DNA of 64,000 bases from Rhodococcus rhodochrous. GTDB taxonomy: Bacteria > Actinomycetota > Actinomycetes > Mycobacteriales > Mycobacteriaceae. The notes under the pieces were generated by a model. The model was not told the origin of the DNA and did not search any database. It saw only the letters and a program-made list of their open reading frames with translations. The stretch spans positions 1,107,444 through 1,171,443 of the forward strand of contig NZ_LT906450.1 in the NCBI RefSeq assembly GCF_900187265.1, in the 5' to 3' direction. Of this stretch, positions 52,507 to 63,186 are shown piece by piece. The stretch's first letter is position 1; every line of letters begins with the position of its first letter. A program made the position numbers and the translations under genes.

Positions 52507-53547
52507 GTGAATGAGTCCTTCATCCGCACACGCGTCGCCAACGGAGTCGGCGAAGTGCAACTCGACCGTCCCGGTGCGCTCAACGCGCTCGACCGGTCGA
52601 TGATCCGCGACATCCGCTCGTCGCTTCTCGCCTGGCGCGACGACCCGGCCGTCACGGCCGTGCTCGTCACCAGTGCCTCCGACCGCGCGTTCTGCGCCGG
52701 TGGCGACGTCAAGCCGGTGCGCGAGCTGGCCCTCGAGGGGCGCTTCGACACCGTCCGCGAGTACTTCGCCGACGAGTACCGCCTCGACGAGCTGGTCGCC
52801 ACCTACCCGAAGCCGTATCTCGCGGTCCTCGACGGCGTCACGATGGGGGGTGGCCTCGGTATCTCGGTGCACGGCGCGGTGCGCGTCACCACCGAGAAGA
52901 CCACGATGGCCATGCCCGAGACGGCCATCGGGTTCGTTCCCGACATCGGGTCGAGCCACTTCCTCCCGCGCCTGCGCGGCACCACCGCGCGGTGCGATGC
53001 GGTGGGGATGTATCTCGGACTCACCGGCGCCCGCATCGATGCGGGCGACGCGCTGGCCGTCGGCCTGGCCACGCACTACGTGCCCAGCGCCCGCATCGAC
53101 GACTTCGCCGACCGCATCCGCGCCGGGCAGTGGCGCGACGCCCTCGACGAGTTCGTCGAACCGGCCCCCGAATCCTCCCTGGCGCAGCGTTTCCCCGACA
53201 TCGAGACGGTGTTCGGCGACGGCACGGTGCTCGACATGGCGACCCGCCTCGACAGCCTCGCCGACATCGACGCCGAGTGGGCCGAGCAGACCCGCACGGC
53301 CCTGCGGTCGTTGTCGCCGACGAGCGTGTGGGCCACGGCCGAACTGATGCGACGCGGTGCCGAGAGCACGCTCGAGGAATGCTTCGCCCACGAACTCGAC
53401 GTCGCCGTGCGCGTCGCCGCGACGCCGGACTTCATCGAAGGTGTGCGCGCCGTGCTCGTCGACAAGACCCGCGACCCGCAGTGGTCGCCCGCGACGCTCG
53501 AGGACGTCGATCCGGCGGCGATCGCCGCACTGTTCGGCGACGGATAA
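52507..53547 (+). CDS. 3-hydroxyisobutyryl-CoA hydrolase (crotonase family)
   Basis: 346 residues, longer than hydratases, as typical for HIBCH of valine catabolism. Oxyanion segments are FCAGGDVKPVREL and DGVTMGGGLGISVHG; MPETAIGFVPDIGSSHFLPRL and the long C-terminal part with LEECFAHELDVAVRV are HIBCH features. GTG at 52507 with TAGGCT seven bases upstream; no Shine-Dalgarno. Confidence 0.9.
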   Translation: MNESFIRTRVANGVGEVQLDRPGALNALDRSMIRDIRSSLLAWRDDPAVTAVLVTSASDRAFCAGGDVKPVRELALEGRFDTVREYFADEYRLDELVATYPKPYLAVLDGVTMGGGLGISVHGAVRVTTEKTTMAMPETAIGFVPDIGSSHFLPRLRGTTARCDAVGMYLGLTGARIDAGDALAVGLATHYVPSARIDDFADRIRAGQWRDALDEFVEPAPESSLAQRFPDIETVFGDGTVLDMATRLDSLADIDAEWAEQTRTALRSLSPTSVWATAELMRRGAESTLEECFAHELDVAVRVAATPDFIEGVRAVLVDKTRDPQWSPATLEDVDPAAIAALFGDG

Positions 53548-53564
53548 CCCGCGACCTACCGCCT

Positions 53565-54179
53565 CTACCGGGAGTGACGCTGCGGTACCTGCAGGTCGAC
53601 GACGATGGGCTGCCCACCGAGGGTCGCGTGGATCTCGGGTTTCTCCAGCCCACCGGCGAGCAGGTACTCGCCGAGCAGGGTGAGCAGTTCGTCGTCGTCC
53701 GCTATCGGGTCGCCGTGCGAGCCGATGCCGCGCGAGTCGCGGGAGGTCAGTTCGTTCTGTGCGAGTCGCGCGGCGATACGCACCGATGCCACGCCCATCG
53801 AATTGCGCCGCGACGGGACCGGGCCCGGTGTGGTGATCGTGCCGAGGCTCTCGGTGGCCGTCGTGGTCGTCGTGGTGGTGGCGGGCCCACTCGCGGAGCC
53901 GTTCGTGCCGGTGCTGCTCACCAGGGTCGTTCCTTCCTCGGAATTGCCGGCGCCCACCCCGCCGGCCGGGTCACCTTCGAGCGATGCATCCCCCATGCTC
54001 GTGCGGTGTGTTCCGGGATCCGGCGTACTCGTCAGCGGGGTACTGCTCGGAAGAGGAGTGCTCGGCAGCGGGTAGACGAAGGTGCCCGAGCGCTTCGCGC
54101 GTCCGGATCGCCTGCCCGAATCCGCCGTCCCACCGGACGACAGGTCCTCACCGGCCGTGGCCGGTACGTCGTCGTTCAT
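53565..54179 (-). CDS. low-complexity hypothetical protein
   Basis: 204 residues from ATG 54179 (AGGAG eight bases upstream; an ATG at 54200 is also open). The first 130 residues are Ser/Thr/Pro/Gly-rich with a run of seven Thr; the last 70 form a more ordered, probably helical part (SMGVASVRIAARLAQNEL, ADDDELLTLLGEYLLAG). No signal peptide or known domain. It lies between HIBCH and RF3 with no operon partner. Coding status is supported by the ribosome-binding site and by the ordered C-terminus. Confidence 0.6.
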   Translation of the reverse strand: MNDDVPATAGEDLSSGGTADSGRRSGRAKRSGTFVYPLPSTPLPSSTPLTSTPDPGTHRTSMGDASLEGDPAGGVGAGNSEEGTTLVSSTGTNGSASGPATTTTTTTATESLGTITTPGPVPSRRNSMGVASVRIAARLAQNELTSRDSRGIGSHGDPIADDDELLTLLGEYLLAGGLEKPEIHATLGGQPIVVDLQVPQRHSR

Positions 54180-54280
54180 CGACACAACTCCTGATTCCAC
54201 CCGAATACGTCGGATCGACGGAAGGGAAAGTATCAGTAAAATCCGCTGGACGCACTACCTGTCCGGCGTCGTCGGGACGC

Positions 54281-55963
54281 TCAGTCGGTCGCGGCGACCA
54301 ACGGTTCGAGAGTCAGCTCCGGCAGCTCCTTGAGGATGTATTGCAGCCGCCACTTGTCGCTGACGAGAGCGAGGAGCACGCCGTCCGACCGGGTGAACAC
54401 CTCGACGCCGCGCTGGCGGTTCAGCTCGTCGGCCGAGGCCGCATCGGTGCGACGCGCGAGCGAGTAGCCGAGATGCTCGATCTTCGGGTCGACGTTGTAC
54501 TCGGCCTTCATCCGCGCCGCGACCACCTCGAACTGCATCGGACCCACGGCCGCCATCACCGGCGACGCGTCGCCGCGGACGTCGTTGCGGAGGATCTGCA
54601 CGACGCCCTCGGAGTCGAGCTGGTCCACGGCCTTGCGGAACTGCTTGTACTTCGAGGCGCTCTCGGCCCGCAGGATCGCGAAGTGCTCGGGCGCGAACGA
54701 CGGAATGGGCGGGAACTCCACCTTCTTGTCGACATAGAGGGTGTGGCCCGGTGCCAGCGCGGTCGCGTTGACCAGGCCGACGACGTCGCCGGGATAGGCG
54801 TTCTCCACCGTGGAGCGTTCGCGGCCGAAGACCGTCAGCGCGTATTTGGTGGCGAAGGGCTTGCCGGTCTGCGCGTGCGTGACCACCATGCCGCGCTCGA
54901 ACACACCCGAGACGACTCGCATGAACGCGAGCCGGTCGCGGTGGGCGGTGTCCATGCCGGCCTGCACCTTGAACACGACGGCGCTGAACGGATCGTCGAC
55001 CTCGCGAGCGGTCTCGTCGATCGCGAGGCGGGCCCGCGGCGGTGGTGCGAGCGTGATCAGGGTGTCGAGGATCTGCCGCACACCGAAGTTGAGCATCGCC
55101 GACGCGAAGATCACCGGGGAGGTCTGCCCGGCGAGGAACAGCTCCTGATCGTGGTCCTGGCCGTTGGCCGACAGCAGTTCGGATTCCTCGGCGGCTTCGA
55201 CCCAGGTGTCGCCCTCGAGGGCGAGCGCCTCGTCGGGGGACAGATGCTCCTCGGGTGCGATCTTGGCGCCGCCGGCCGTGCGGGTGAACTTGATGTACTC
55301 GGCCGCGTCTCCGTCCTCGCCGCGGCGCAGCAGACCGCGGAAGTCGCCCGCGATACCCACGGGCCAGAACAGGGGAGTCGGCGTCAGGCCGATGCGCTCG
55401 TCGATCTCGTCGAGCAGTTCCAGCGGCGTCCGGCCGGGGCGGTCCCACTTGTTGATGACGGTGACCACGGGGATGCCCCGGTGGCGGCACACCTGGAACA
55501 GCTTCAGGGTCTGCGGCTCGAGACCCTTCGCCGCGTCGATGAGCATGACGGCGGCGTCGACGGCGGTGAGGACGCGGTAGGTGTCCTCCGAGAAGTCGGA
55601 GTGACCGGGGGTGTCGACGAGATTGACGACGTTGACGACCTCGTCGTCGGTGCCCGCGACGTCCGAGCGGGTGTAGTTGAACTGCAGAGCGGTGGAGCTG
55701 ACGGAGATGCCGCGGGCCTTCTCCATCTCCATCCAGTCGGAGACCGTCGACTTGCGGCCGGCCTTGCCGTGGACCGCGCCGGCCTCGGAAATGACCTTCG
55801 CGTGCAGGGCGAGCGCCTCGGTGAGCGTCGACTTACCGGCGTCGGGGTGGGAGATGACGGCGAAGGTGCGTCTGCGCTCGGCTTCGGCTCTGACCTCCTT
55901 CGCGGACGCAGGCTTCGAGGCGCCGGTGGATTGACTGTCGGCCGAAGCGTGCGGGGTGCTCAA
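54281..55963 (-). CDS. prfC: peptide chain release factor 3
   Basis: GTPase that recycles RF1/RF2 from the ribosome after termination. G1 SHPDAGKST, switch region with [10 protein letters not shown]3 DTPGHSD, G4 NKWDR, then domain II and a C-terminal RF3 domain ([28 protein letters not shown]). Start choice: TTG at 55963 has GAGAGG nine bases upstream and gives 560 residues; an ATG at 56023 would add 20 residues ([10 protein letters not shown]...) not expected in the family. The minus-strand gene stands alone. Confidence 0.93.
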   Translation of the reverse strand: MSTPHASADSQSTGASKPASAKEVRAEAERRRTFAVISHPDAGKSTLTEALALHAKVISEAGAVHGKAGRKSTVSDWMEMEKARGISVSSTALQFNYTRSDVAGTDDEVVNVVNLVDTPGHSDFSEDTYRVLTAVDAAVMLIDAAKGLEPQTLKLFQVCRHRGIPVVTVINKWDRPGRTPLELLDEIDERIGLTPTPLFWPVGIAGDFRGLLRRGEDGDAAEYIKFTRTAGGAKIAPEEHLSPDEALALEGDTWVEAAEESELLSANGQDHDQELFLAGQTSPVIFASAMLNFGVRQILDTLITLAPPPRARLAIDETAREVDDPFSAVVFKVQAGMDTAHRDRLAFMRVVSGVFERGMVVTHAQTGKPFATKYALTVFGRERSTVENAYPGDVVGLVNATALAPGHTLYVDKKVEFPPIPSFAPEHFAILRAESASKYKQFRKAVDQLDSEGVVQILRNDVRGDASPVMAAVGPMQFEVVAARMKAEYNVDPKIEHLGYSLARRTDAASADELNRQRGVEVFTRSDGVLLALVSDKWRLQYILKELPELTLEPLVAATD

Positions 55964-56168
55964 CGGGAAAAACCTCTCGAAGGGGGCAGGGAGTAGGGGC
56001 GCTATCGCCGCCAACTCGTCCATGTTACTCGGCGATTCGGTGTCGATTTCCGCCAGATTCGATCACGTTTCCCCGAGGCCGCGCCATCCCGACCCCTCGA
56101 AGGCGCACGCTGATGTGCAACTACCGGATCTTGATCGAGGTCGTGCACCACCGGACGAGGAGCGGGTC

Positions 56169-57806
56169 GTGAGCAGGTTCACCGAGGAGATGTACGCGAC
56201 GGCGGAGTCGGACACCGGGGCTCTGATCACCGGCGAACCGGATACGCCGCTGCGGCAGAGCTGGGGACGGATCCACCGTCAGGCCCGCCGCATGGCCGGC
56301 GCACTGGCTGCGGCGGGTATCGGACCCGGCGACGCGGTGGGCGTCCTCGCAGGCCAACCGGTGGACATCGCACCGGTCTGCCAGGCCGTGTGGATGCGCG
56401 GCGGAAGCGTGACGATGCTGCACCAGCCCACCCCGCGCACCGACCTGCAGATGTGGTCGCACGACACCGAGGTGGTGCTGCAGATGATCGACGCCCGGGC
56501 CGTCGTGCTCGGCGCACCCTTCGAGATCGCGGAGCCGCTGTTGCGCGAACGCGGCATCTCCGTCGTCACCGTGGAGCGGATGCGGGAGGGGAAGCCCGTC
56601 GATCCCGTCGACACGGCGGAGTCCGACATCGTGCTGCAGCAACTGACGTCCGGGTCCACCGGCTCGCCGAAGGCGGTGCGGATCACGCACGGCAACTTCT
56701 ACGCCAACGCGACGGCGATGATGGACCGCGTCAAGTTCTCGCTCGACGACGACGTCATGATCAGCTGGCTGCCGCTGTTCCACGACATGGGCATGGTGGC
56801 CTTCCTCAGCGTCCCCATGCAGGTGGGCGCCGAGGTCGTGTCGGTCACGCCGCTGGACTTCCTGCGCTCGCCGATCCTGTGGGCGGAGCTGATCAGCAAG
56901 TACCACGGAACGCTCACCGCAGCACCGAATTTCGCGTACTCCTTGTTGGCCCGGAAGTTGTCGCAGGCGCCGGACGGCGCGCTCGACCTGTCGTCGATGC
57001 GCTGGATGTGGAACGGCGCCGAGCCGGTCGATCCCGACACGATGGAGGCCCTCGCGGAGGCCGGGGAGCGCTTCGGTCTCGACCCGTCCGCCCTCGCGCC
57101 CTCCTACGGGATGGCCGAGACCACGCTCGCGGTGTCGGTCCCCGATCCGGGACGCGGGATGGTGCTCGACGTGGTGGACCCCGACCTGCTCGAGGCCGGC
57201 GGGATGGCCGTGCCGACCAACCGCACCCACGCGCGCCGCATGCCCACCCTCGGCCGTCTCGTGGCCGGTCTCGAGGGCCGGGTCGTCGGCCGTGACGGAC
57301 AGGTGCTGCCAGCCCGCGGCGTGGGCATCATCCAGTTGCGCGGCGAGGCCGTCACGCACGGCTATCTCACCGTGGACGGGCCCGTACCCGCGCAGGACGC
57401 CGACGGCTGGCTCGACACCGGCGACGCGGGTTACTTCACCGAGGAAGGGCTCGTCGTGGTGTGCGGCCGGGTGAAGGACGTCATCATCATGGGCGGCCGC
57501 AACATCTATCCCACCGACATCGAACGAGCGGCGGGGACCGTCGACGGCGTGCGTCCCGGCAACGCCGTCGCCATCCGGCTCGACGCGGGGGACAAGCGGG
57601 AATCGTTCGCGGTGGCGGTGGAGACCAAACTCTTCGACCATCCGGACGAGGTGCGCCGCATCGAACACGACGTCGTGCACGCGGTGGTCGCCGAGGTGGG
57701 CGTGCGGCCCCGCACGGTCGCGGTGCTCGGCCCCGGCAGCATCCCGAAGACCTCCTCGGGCAAGCTGCGTCGCGGCACCTCGCTGGCGTTGCTGACGCGA
57801 GCCTGA
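56169..57806 (+). CDS. fatty-acyl-AMP ligase/acyl-CoA synthetase, Pks16-like
   Basis: 545 residues, the ANL adenylating fold: P-loop [19 protein letters not shown]5 [13 protein letters not shown]7 [21 protein letters not shown]8 [20 protein letters not shown], and a C-terminal lysine in [10 protein letters not shown]. It closely follows M. tuberculosis Pks16 (Rv1013), also next to pth and rplY, and begins SRFTEEMY as Pks16 does. FAALs activate fatty acids as acyl-adenylates for polyketide or lipopeptide enzymes; FACLs make acyl-CoA. GTG start with GAGGAG upstream. Confidence 0.92.
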   Translation: MSRFTEEMYATAESDTGALITGEPDTPLRQSWGRIHRQARRMAGALAAAGIGPGDAVGVLAGQPVDIAPVCQAVWMRGGSVTMLHQPTPRTDLQMWSHDTEVVLQMIDARAVVLGAPFEIAEPLLRERGISVVTVERMREGKPVDPVDTAESDIVLQQLTSGSTGSPKAVRITHGNFYANATAMMDRVKFSLDDDVMISWLPLFHDMGMVAFLSVPMQVGAEVVSVTPLDFLRSPILWAELISKYHGTLTAAPNFAYSLLARKLSQAPDGALDLSSMRWMWNGAEPVDPDTMEALAEAGERFGLDPSALAPSYGMAETTLAVSVPDPGRGMVLDVVDPDLLEAGGMAVPTNRTHARRMPTLGRLVAGLEGRVVGRDGQVLPARGVGIIQLRGEAVTHGYLTVDGPVPAQDADGWLDTGDAGYFTEEGLVVVCGRVKDVIIMGGRNIYPTDIERAAGTVDGVRPGNAVAIRLDAGDKRESFAVAVETKLFDHPDEVRRIEHDVVHAVVAEVGVRPRTVAVLGPGSIPKTSSGKLRRGTSLALLTRA

Positions 57807-57839
57807 CCTCACGCACGCCTCCTCGGCGGAGGCGGGTGG

Positions 57840-58412
57840 TCAGTGGATGCGGTTCTGGGCGCCTTCGAGACCGAGCTTCAGCAGCAGTTCGACGGCGTCG
57901 GCGCCTTCCTCGCACCACACGTCGAGTTCCTTGCGTTCGGTGGCCGAGAACGGCTTGAGCACGAAGTCGGCGGGATCCTGGCGGCCGGGCGGGCGGCCGA
58001 TGCCCATCCGGACCCGCAGGTAGTCCTTGGTGCCGAGCGCCGACGAGGTGGACCGCAGGCCGTTGTGCCCGTTCTCACCACCGCCGAGCTTGAGCCGGAT
58101 CGTCCCGAAGTCCAGGTCGAGTTCATCGTGCACGACGATCACGTTCGCGGGATCGACCGAGAAGAACTTGGCAAGGGAGGCGACCGGGCCGCCGGACAGG
58201 TTCATGTAGGTGCGCGGCTTCGCGATGATCACCTGCCGCCCGTCGAGCCGGGCCTGCACGATGTCGGCGTTGCTGCGCTTGTGCGCGGAGAACTTGCCGC
58301 CGACGCGTCCGGCCAGCACGTCGACCACCATGAATCCGATGTTGTGCCGGGTGTTCTCGTACTTCGGGCCGGGGTTGCCGAGACCGACCACGAGCGCGGC
58401 GTCGTCGCCCAC
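57840..58412 (-). CDS. pth: peptidyl-tRNA hydrolase
   Basis: Releases tRNA from stalled peptidyl-tRNA. 190 residues from GTG 58412 (AAGGA seven bases before); reading on to an ATG at 58490 would add 26 basic residues without family support. Motifs: [21 protein letters not shown] (catalytic His), [29 protein letters not shown] (Asp), [12 protein letters not shown]. Downstream of rplY on the same strand, as in mycobacteria. Confidence 0.95.
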   Translation of the reverse strand: MGDDAALVVGLGNPGPKYENTRHNIGFMVVDVLAGRVGGKFSAHKRSNADIVQARLDGRQVIIAKPRTYMNLSGGPVASLAKFFSVDPANVIVVHDELDLDFGTIRLKLGGGENGHNGLRSTSSALGTKDYLRVRMGIGRPPGRQDPADFVLKPFSATERKELDVWCEEGADAVELLLKLGLEGAQNRIH

Positions 58413-58507
58413 GAACTGATCCTTCCGTGCATTCGAACGACGTGCGGCGCGCCACCCCGAAGGGATGACGCGCCGCACGAGTGACTTCACAGGGAGCCGG
58501 TGATGGC

Positions 58508-59116
58508 TCAGGCCTCCTCGGAGGCCTCTTCGGCGGTCTCTTCGCCCTCGGCGCCTTCCATGGCGTCGGCGGAGGGAGCCTCGACGATGTTCACGAGCAG
58601 CAGCTCGGGATCGTCCTGCAGGGTCGCGCCGGCGGGCAGCTCGACGCCACCGGCCAGGATCTGGGTGCCGGCCTCGGCGCCCTCGATCGAGACGGTGATC
58701 TCCTCGGGGATGTTCAGGGCGTCGGCCTCGAGCTTGATGGTGTTGACCTCGTTGACCACCAGCGTGCCGGAGCCGGCCTCACCGGCGAGGACGACGGGCA
58801 CCTCGACGGTGACCTTCTCGCCCTTCTTCACGACGAGCAGGTCGGCGTGCTCGATGTAGCGGCGGATGGGGTGGACGACGACCGACTTGGTCAGCGCGAG
58901 CTGGTCCTCGCCGTCGATGTCGAGGGTGAGGATGGCGTTGGTGCCGTGGTTACGCAGCACGGCTGCGAACTCGAGGTCGGGGAGGGCGAGGTGCCGGGGC
59001 TCGGTGCCGTGGCCGTAGAGGACGGCGGGGACCTGGCCGGCGCGACGGGCGCGGCGTGCGGCACCCTTGCCGAACTCGGTGCGGACGCTGGCTACGAGAC
59101 GATTCTCGTCGGACAT
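58508..59116 (-). CDS. rplY: 50S ribosomal protein L25/general stress protein Ctc
   Basis: 202 residues: N-terminal L25 domain binding 5S rRNA ([34 protein letters not shown]) and the longer C-terminal TL5/Ctc domain ([28 protein letters not shown]), with an acidic Glu/Ala tail. ATG at 59116 follows TAGGAG. It precedes pth. Confidence 0.95.
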   Translation of the reverse strand: MSDENRLVASVRTEFGKGAARRARRAGQVPAVLYGHGTEPRHLALPDLEFAAVLRNHGTNAILTLDIDGEDQLALTKSVVVHPIRRYIEHADLLVVKKGEKVTVEVPVVLAGEAGSGTLVVNEVNTIKLEADALNIPEEITVSIEGAEAGTQILAGGVELPAGATLQDDPELLLVNIVEAPSADAMEGAEGEETAEEASEEA

Positions 59117-59334
59117 GATGTGACGGCTCCTACGCTGGTGGCACTTCGTGGTCGGGTGTTCTCGAACGAACGGATCCGACACGTGCGACCGGGGAGCACA
59201 TTGCTTCCGTCGCAGCCGCGTCGATCACGGTGATCCAGCGATATTGCGGTTCACCCTCGCCGAGACAACTCGAACCACTTTACCGGACGACGTCGAGCGG
59301 GGACAAACAGCCCTGTCGTCGGCCCGCGCGAGCT

Positions 59335-60513
59335 TCACGAGCGGGCGATGTCGTGCACCGAGGCGAGGAACCTGTCGACGTCGGCGGGGGAGACGAAGTA
59401 GTGGGGCGACGCCCGCACCACCGACTGCAGGTCGCGCGAGGTCATGTCCAGCAACGTCGAGCTGCGGTTGCTGACCGTGACCGTCACCGACCGCTCGGCC
59501 AGGGCGTCGCGGACCTCCTGCGGGTCGCGGCCGTCCACGGTGAACGAGACGATGCCGCTGCGCTGCTCGCCGAGATCGGTGACGGTCACGCCGTCGATGC
59601 CGGCGAGCCCGTCGCGCACGTGCCCGGCCCGGTAGGCCACCGCCTCGGACACGGCGTCGACACCCAGGTCGAGGAGGTAGTCCACGGCAGCGCCGAGCCC
59701 GAGCCTGGCCGCCACCCCGGCCTCCCACATCTCGAAGCGGGTGGCGTCCGGGGCGAGTTCGTAGCTGTCGGCCGAGGTCCACGAGGCACTGTGCAGGTCG
59801 AGCACGGCCGGTTCGAGTTCGGTCACCAGTCGTGGGCGCACGTAGAGGAACCCGGTGCCGCGCGGACCGCGGAGCCACTTGCGCCCGGTGCCCGACAGCG
59901 CGTCGACGTCGAGTTCGGGCACGCTCACCGGCAGCTGCCCCACCGACTGGCACGCGTCGAGCAGCACGAGCGCCCCGACCGCGTGCGCGGCGTCGGCGAT
60001 CTCCCGGACGGGGTTGACCAGCCCGCCGTTGGTGGGGGCGTGCACGACGGACACGAGCCGCACCCGTTCGTCGAGCGTCCCCTCGAGTGCCTCGACGTCG
60101 ATGCGACCGGACGGATCGGACGGAACGACCTCGACGGTGGCGCCGGTCGCCCGCGCGCGCTGCAGCGCGGCGATCGCGTTCGCGGCGTATTCGGCCTGCG
60201 AGATCAGGATGCGGTCGCCGGGTCGCAGCGGCACGGCGTAGAAGAAGGACGTCCATGCCCGCGAGGCCCCGTCGGACAGTGCGACGGAGGTCTCCGGCAC
60301 GTCGAACAGGCGACCGAGCGAGGTCTTCACGGCCGTCAGGTCGTCGAGCCGCTCGTCGGCCGCCACGTACCCGCCGACCTCGGCCTCTCGGCGCAGGTGC
60401 GCGAGCATCGTCTCGAGCACCGGCGTCGGCGGCAGCGACGAGCCGGCGCTGTCGAGGAAGACCCGGTCGAAGCATCCCGGTGTGTCGCGTCGGGCCGCCT
60501 GAAGGTCCAGCAC
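59335..60513 (-). CDS. class V aminotransferase-fold PLP enzyme, EgtE-like
   Basis: 392 residues from a GTG with a strong ribosome-binding site (GAGGAGGTGAGGGG); a GTG at 60582 would add 23. PLP-enzyme text: FLDSAGSSLPPTPVLETMLA, VSVVHAPTNGGLVNPV, LVLLDACQSVGQL and the Schiff-base Lys in LSGTGRKWLRGPRGTGFLY. The REAEVGGYVAADE segment is shared with EgtE. It is divergent from egtABCD, so the likely reaction is C-S lyase cleavage of the hercynylcysteine sulfoxide to ergothioneine. A cysteine desulfurase or isopenicillin-N-epimerase-like role is possible. Confidence 0.82.
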   Translation of the reverse strand: MLDLQAARRDTPGCFDRVFLDSAGSSLPPTPVLETMLAHLRREAEVGGYVAADERLDDLTAVKTSLGRLFDVPETSVALSDGASRAWTSFFYAVPLRPGDRILISQAEYAANAIAALQRARATGATVEVVPSDPSGRIDVEALEGTLDERVRLVSVVHAPTNGGLVNPVREIADAAHAVGALVLLDACQSVGQLPVSVPELDVDALSGTGRKWLRGPRGTGFLYVRPRLVTELEPAVLDLHSASWTSADSYELAPDATRFEMWEAGVAARLGLGAAVDYLLDLGVDAVSEAVAYRAGHVRDGLAGIDGVTVTDLGEQRSGIVSFTVDGRDPQEVRDALAERSVTVTVSNRSSTLLDMTSRDLQSVVRASPHYFVSPADVDRFLASVHDIARS

Positions 60514-60667
60514 GGACCCCTCACCTCCTCGGTCGTCCGTATCGTCGGGGTCGAGCCTGCCCGGTGGAGTGGGTTCGCGCACGCACCGGTGCGTTATCCG
60601 CGCGTCGTGTCCCCGACCGGGTTAGTCTCGACCGCAGACCTGGCGCACCGGCCGAGGGGGTGGACGA

Positions 60668-61897
60668 ATGGCAATGGCAGTCGATGCCGCAGCCTTCCGT
60701 GCCCGTAAGGAAATCGGCTCCCGAGCAGCAGCGGAGGACCACGTCCGCAGCAGGGCGTTCCGGCTGGGAATCCCCAGGTTGATCGGGGTCGAACTCGAAT
60801 GGCTCACCGCGCGGGCCGACGGCACCGAATCGCGTCCCGAACTCACGACGCTCGTCGAGGCCCTCGGGCCGCACGCGCCGCGCGCGGTGGCCCCGTCGTC
60901 GTCCGCCCGTCCGCTGCCGTCGGGCAGCGCGGTCAGCGTCGAGCCGGGTGGTCAGGTCGAACTGTCGAGCGTGCCGTGCACCTCGGCACGGCAGGTGTGC
61001 GATCGGCTCACGGCCGACCTCCGCATGCTCCGTGCGTTGCTGGCCCGCCGGTCGGTGATCATGCTCGACCGCGCCGCTGATGAGGTGCGGCCTCCCCACC
61101 GTCTGCTGCGCACCCCGCGCTACGGGGCGATGGAACTCCGCTACGACCGGATCGGCCCGATGGGCCGGTTGATGATGAACAGCACTGCGTCCGTTCAGGT
61201 TTCCGTCGACGCGGGACGCGACGAGCGGGAGATCGTGCAGCGCTGGGAGTTGCTCCACGCCATCGGCCCGGCGATGATCGCGGCCTTCGCGTGCTCGCCC
61301 CGGCTGCGAGGTGCTCCGGAGGGCGACTGGGCATCGCAGCGGATGCGCACGTGGCTCGAACTCGATCCCGCCCTCGGCCACGTCGACCATCCCGCCGACT
61401 ACCCCGCATGGGTGCTCGACGCACCGCTGACCTGCGTGCGTTCGGAAATGCCCGAATGGTACGCACCGCCCGGCGCCACCTTCGCGGCGTGGCTCGCGGG
61501 CGAGCTCGACGCCGACATCCGCCGCCGACCCACCGTCGACGACCTCGACTACCACATGACGACGCTGTTCCCGCCCGTTCGTCCGTGCGGGCATCTCGAG
61601 GTGCGCTATCTCGACGCGCAGCCGGCCGAGTCGTGGCAGGTGCCCGTCGCGGCTCTCGAGGCGTTGCTGTCGGCGCCCGAGGTCTCCGCGGAGGCGTGCG
61701 CGATCGCCGCGCCGGTGCGCGACCAGTGGGCCGAGGCGGCCCGCGTCGGCCTCGTCTCACTCGAATTACGTGCTGCCGCAGCAGGTCTGCTCTCGCTCGC
61801 GGCGGAGTCCTCCCGCGACATGCGGTTCACCGCGGCGCTCGACGCGGCCGCAGCACGGTGCCTGCGCGGATTGGCGCCGGGTGAGGAGGTGCGGTGA
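60668..61897 (+). CDS. egtA: ergothioneine pathway glutamate-cysteine ligase EgtA
   Basis: ATP-dependent gamma-glutamylcysteine synthesis, the sulfur donor for hercynine in mycobacterial-type ergothioneine synthesis. 409 residues of the GCS2 type: PRLIGVELEWLTA (Mg/Glu), VSVEPGGQVELSSVP, YGAMELRYDRIGPMGRLMMN and CGHLEVRYLDAQPAE. GGGGGTGGACG precedes the ATG. First gene of egtA-egtB-egtC-egtD, with overlaps throughout. Confidence 0.92.
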   Translation: MAMAVDAAAFRARKEIGSRAAAEDHVRSRAFRLGIPRLIGVELEWLTARADGTESRPELTTLVEALGPHAPRAVAPSSSARPLPSGSAVSVEPGGQVELSSVPCTSARQVCDRLTADLRMLRALLARRSVIMLDRAADEVRPPHRLLRTPRYGAMELRYDRIGPMGRLMMNSTASVQVSVDAGRDEREIVQRWELLHAIGPAMIAAFACSPRLRGAPEGDWASQRMRTWLELDPALGHVDHPADYPAWVLDAPLTCVRSEMPEWYAPPGATFAAWLAGELDADIRRRPTVDDLDYHMTTLFPPVRPCGHLEVRYLDAQPAESWQVPVAALEALLSAPEVSAEACAIAAPVRDQWAEAARVGLVSLELRAAAAGLLSLAAESSRDMRFTAALDAAAARCLRGLAPGEEVR

Positions 61898-63186
61898 CAC
61901 CTGCTCGTGTTGCGCTCAGGCGTCACCTCGAGCGGGCGCGTGCCCGCACCGAGGTGCTCACCTCCGTGCCGGAACAGGATCTCACCGCACAACATTCGCC
62001 GCTGATGAGCCCGCTGGTGTGGGATCTCGCGCACATCGCCAACCAGGAGGAGCGCTGGCTCGTGCGGGTCGCGGGCAGGCGCCCTGCGGTCCGCGGCGAC
62101 ATCGACGATCTCTACGACGCGTTCCGGCATCCCCGCGCGACCCGCACGGGGCTGCCGCTGCTCGACCCCGAGGCCGCCCGCGGCTACGCGCGTGCCGTCC
62201 GTGATCTCACCTGGGACGTGCTCGAGCACAGTGCATTCGACGACGAGCTGACCCGCGAGGGTTTCGTCTTCGCGATGGTCGCGCAGCACGAACAGCAGCA
62301 CGACGAGACGATGCTCGCGACACACCAACTGCGACAGGGTCCGCCGCTGCTCGACGCGCCGGAAGCGCCGCGCACCGGAACCGTCCGCGACACCGAACGC
62401 GTCCGGATCCCCGCCGGCGCATTCGAGATGGGGACGTCCACCGATCCGTGGGCCCTCGACAACGAACGCCCGGCGCATGTCGTGGAGGTGCCGGAGTTCG
62501 AACTCGACGCCGTGCCCGTCACCAACCGTCGGTACCTCGAGTTCATCGAGGACGGTGGCTACGAGCGGCCCGAACTGTGGAGCGAGGTGGGCCGGCAGCA
62601 CCGCCTCGACGCCGGTCTCGAGGCCCCGCAGTTCTGGAGTCGCGACGAAACCGGATGGAGCCGAACGGCCTTCGGTCGTACCGCGCCGCTGAACCCGGAC
62701 GAGCCGGTCGTGCACGTGTGCTTCCACGAGGCCGAGGCGTTCGCCCGCTGGGTCGGTGGGCGTCTTCCGACCGAGGCCGAATGGGAGAAGGCGGCGCGCT
62801 GGGATCCGGCCACCGGACGCAGCCGCCGATTCCCCTGGGGCGACGAGGATCCCGGTCCCGGACACGCCAATCTCGGTCAGCGTCATCTCGGTCCCGCCGT
62901 GGTCGGCGCGTATCCGGAGGGGGCGTCGCCGCTCGGGGTGCATCAGCTGATCGGCGACGTGTGGGAGTGGACGTCCACGCCGTTCACCGGCTATCCGGGC
63001 TTCCGTGCGTTCCCCTACCGCGAGTACTCGGAGGTCTTCTTCGGCGACGGACACCGGGTGCTGCGCGGAGGATCGTTCGGGACCGACGAGGTCGCGTGCC
63101 GCGGAACCTTCCGCAACTGGGACCTGCCCGTCCGTCGTCAGATCTTCGCCGGGTTCCGCGTCGCATACGGGACGGGCGATGTGTAG
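61894..63186 (+). CDS. egtB: hercynine oxygenase EgtB
   Basis: Non-heme Fe(II) enzyme joining gamma-glutamylcysteine to hercynine as a sulfoxide. 430 residues: N-terminal DinB_2 domain with iron ligands in PLVWDLAHIANQEE and VAQHEQQHDET, C-terminal FGE-sulfatase-like domain (RIPAGAFEMGTSTD, LPTEAEWEKAARWD, HQLIGDVWEWTSTPF, RGGSFGTDE). The GTG overlaps the egtA stop (GTGA). The FGE-type domain here binds substrates and is not a formylglycine-generating enzyme. Confidence 0.95.
   Translation: MTPARVALRRHLERARARTEVLTSVPEQDLTAQHSPLMSPLVWDLAHIANQEERWLVRVAGRRPAVRGDIDDLYDAFRHPRATRTGLPLLDPEAARGYARAVRDLTWDVLEHSAFDDELTREGFVFAMVAQHEQQHDETMLATHQLRQGPPLLDAPEAPRTGTVRDTERVRIPAGAFEMGTSTDPWALDNERPAHVVEVPEFELDAVPVTNRRYLEFIEDGGYERPELWSEVGRQHRLDAGLEAPQFWSRDETGWSRTAFGRTAPLNPDEPVVHVCFHEAEAFARWVGGRLPTEAEWEKAARWDPATGRSRRFPWGDEDPGPGHANLGQRHLGPAVVGAYPEGASPLGVHQLIGDVWEWTSTPFTGYPGFRAFPYREYSEVFFGDGHRVLRGGSFGTDEVACRGTFRNWDLPVRRQIFAGFRVAYGTGDV

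Noticed and set aside
61894-63186. EgtB as a formylglycine-generating enzyme for the sulfatase.
   Set aside because: It has the extra DinB_2 iron-binding domain and lies inside egtABCD, so it is hercynine oxygenase.
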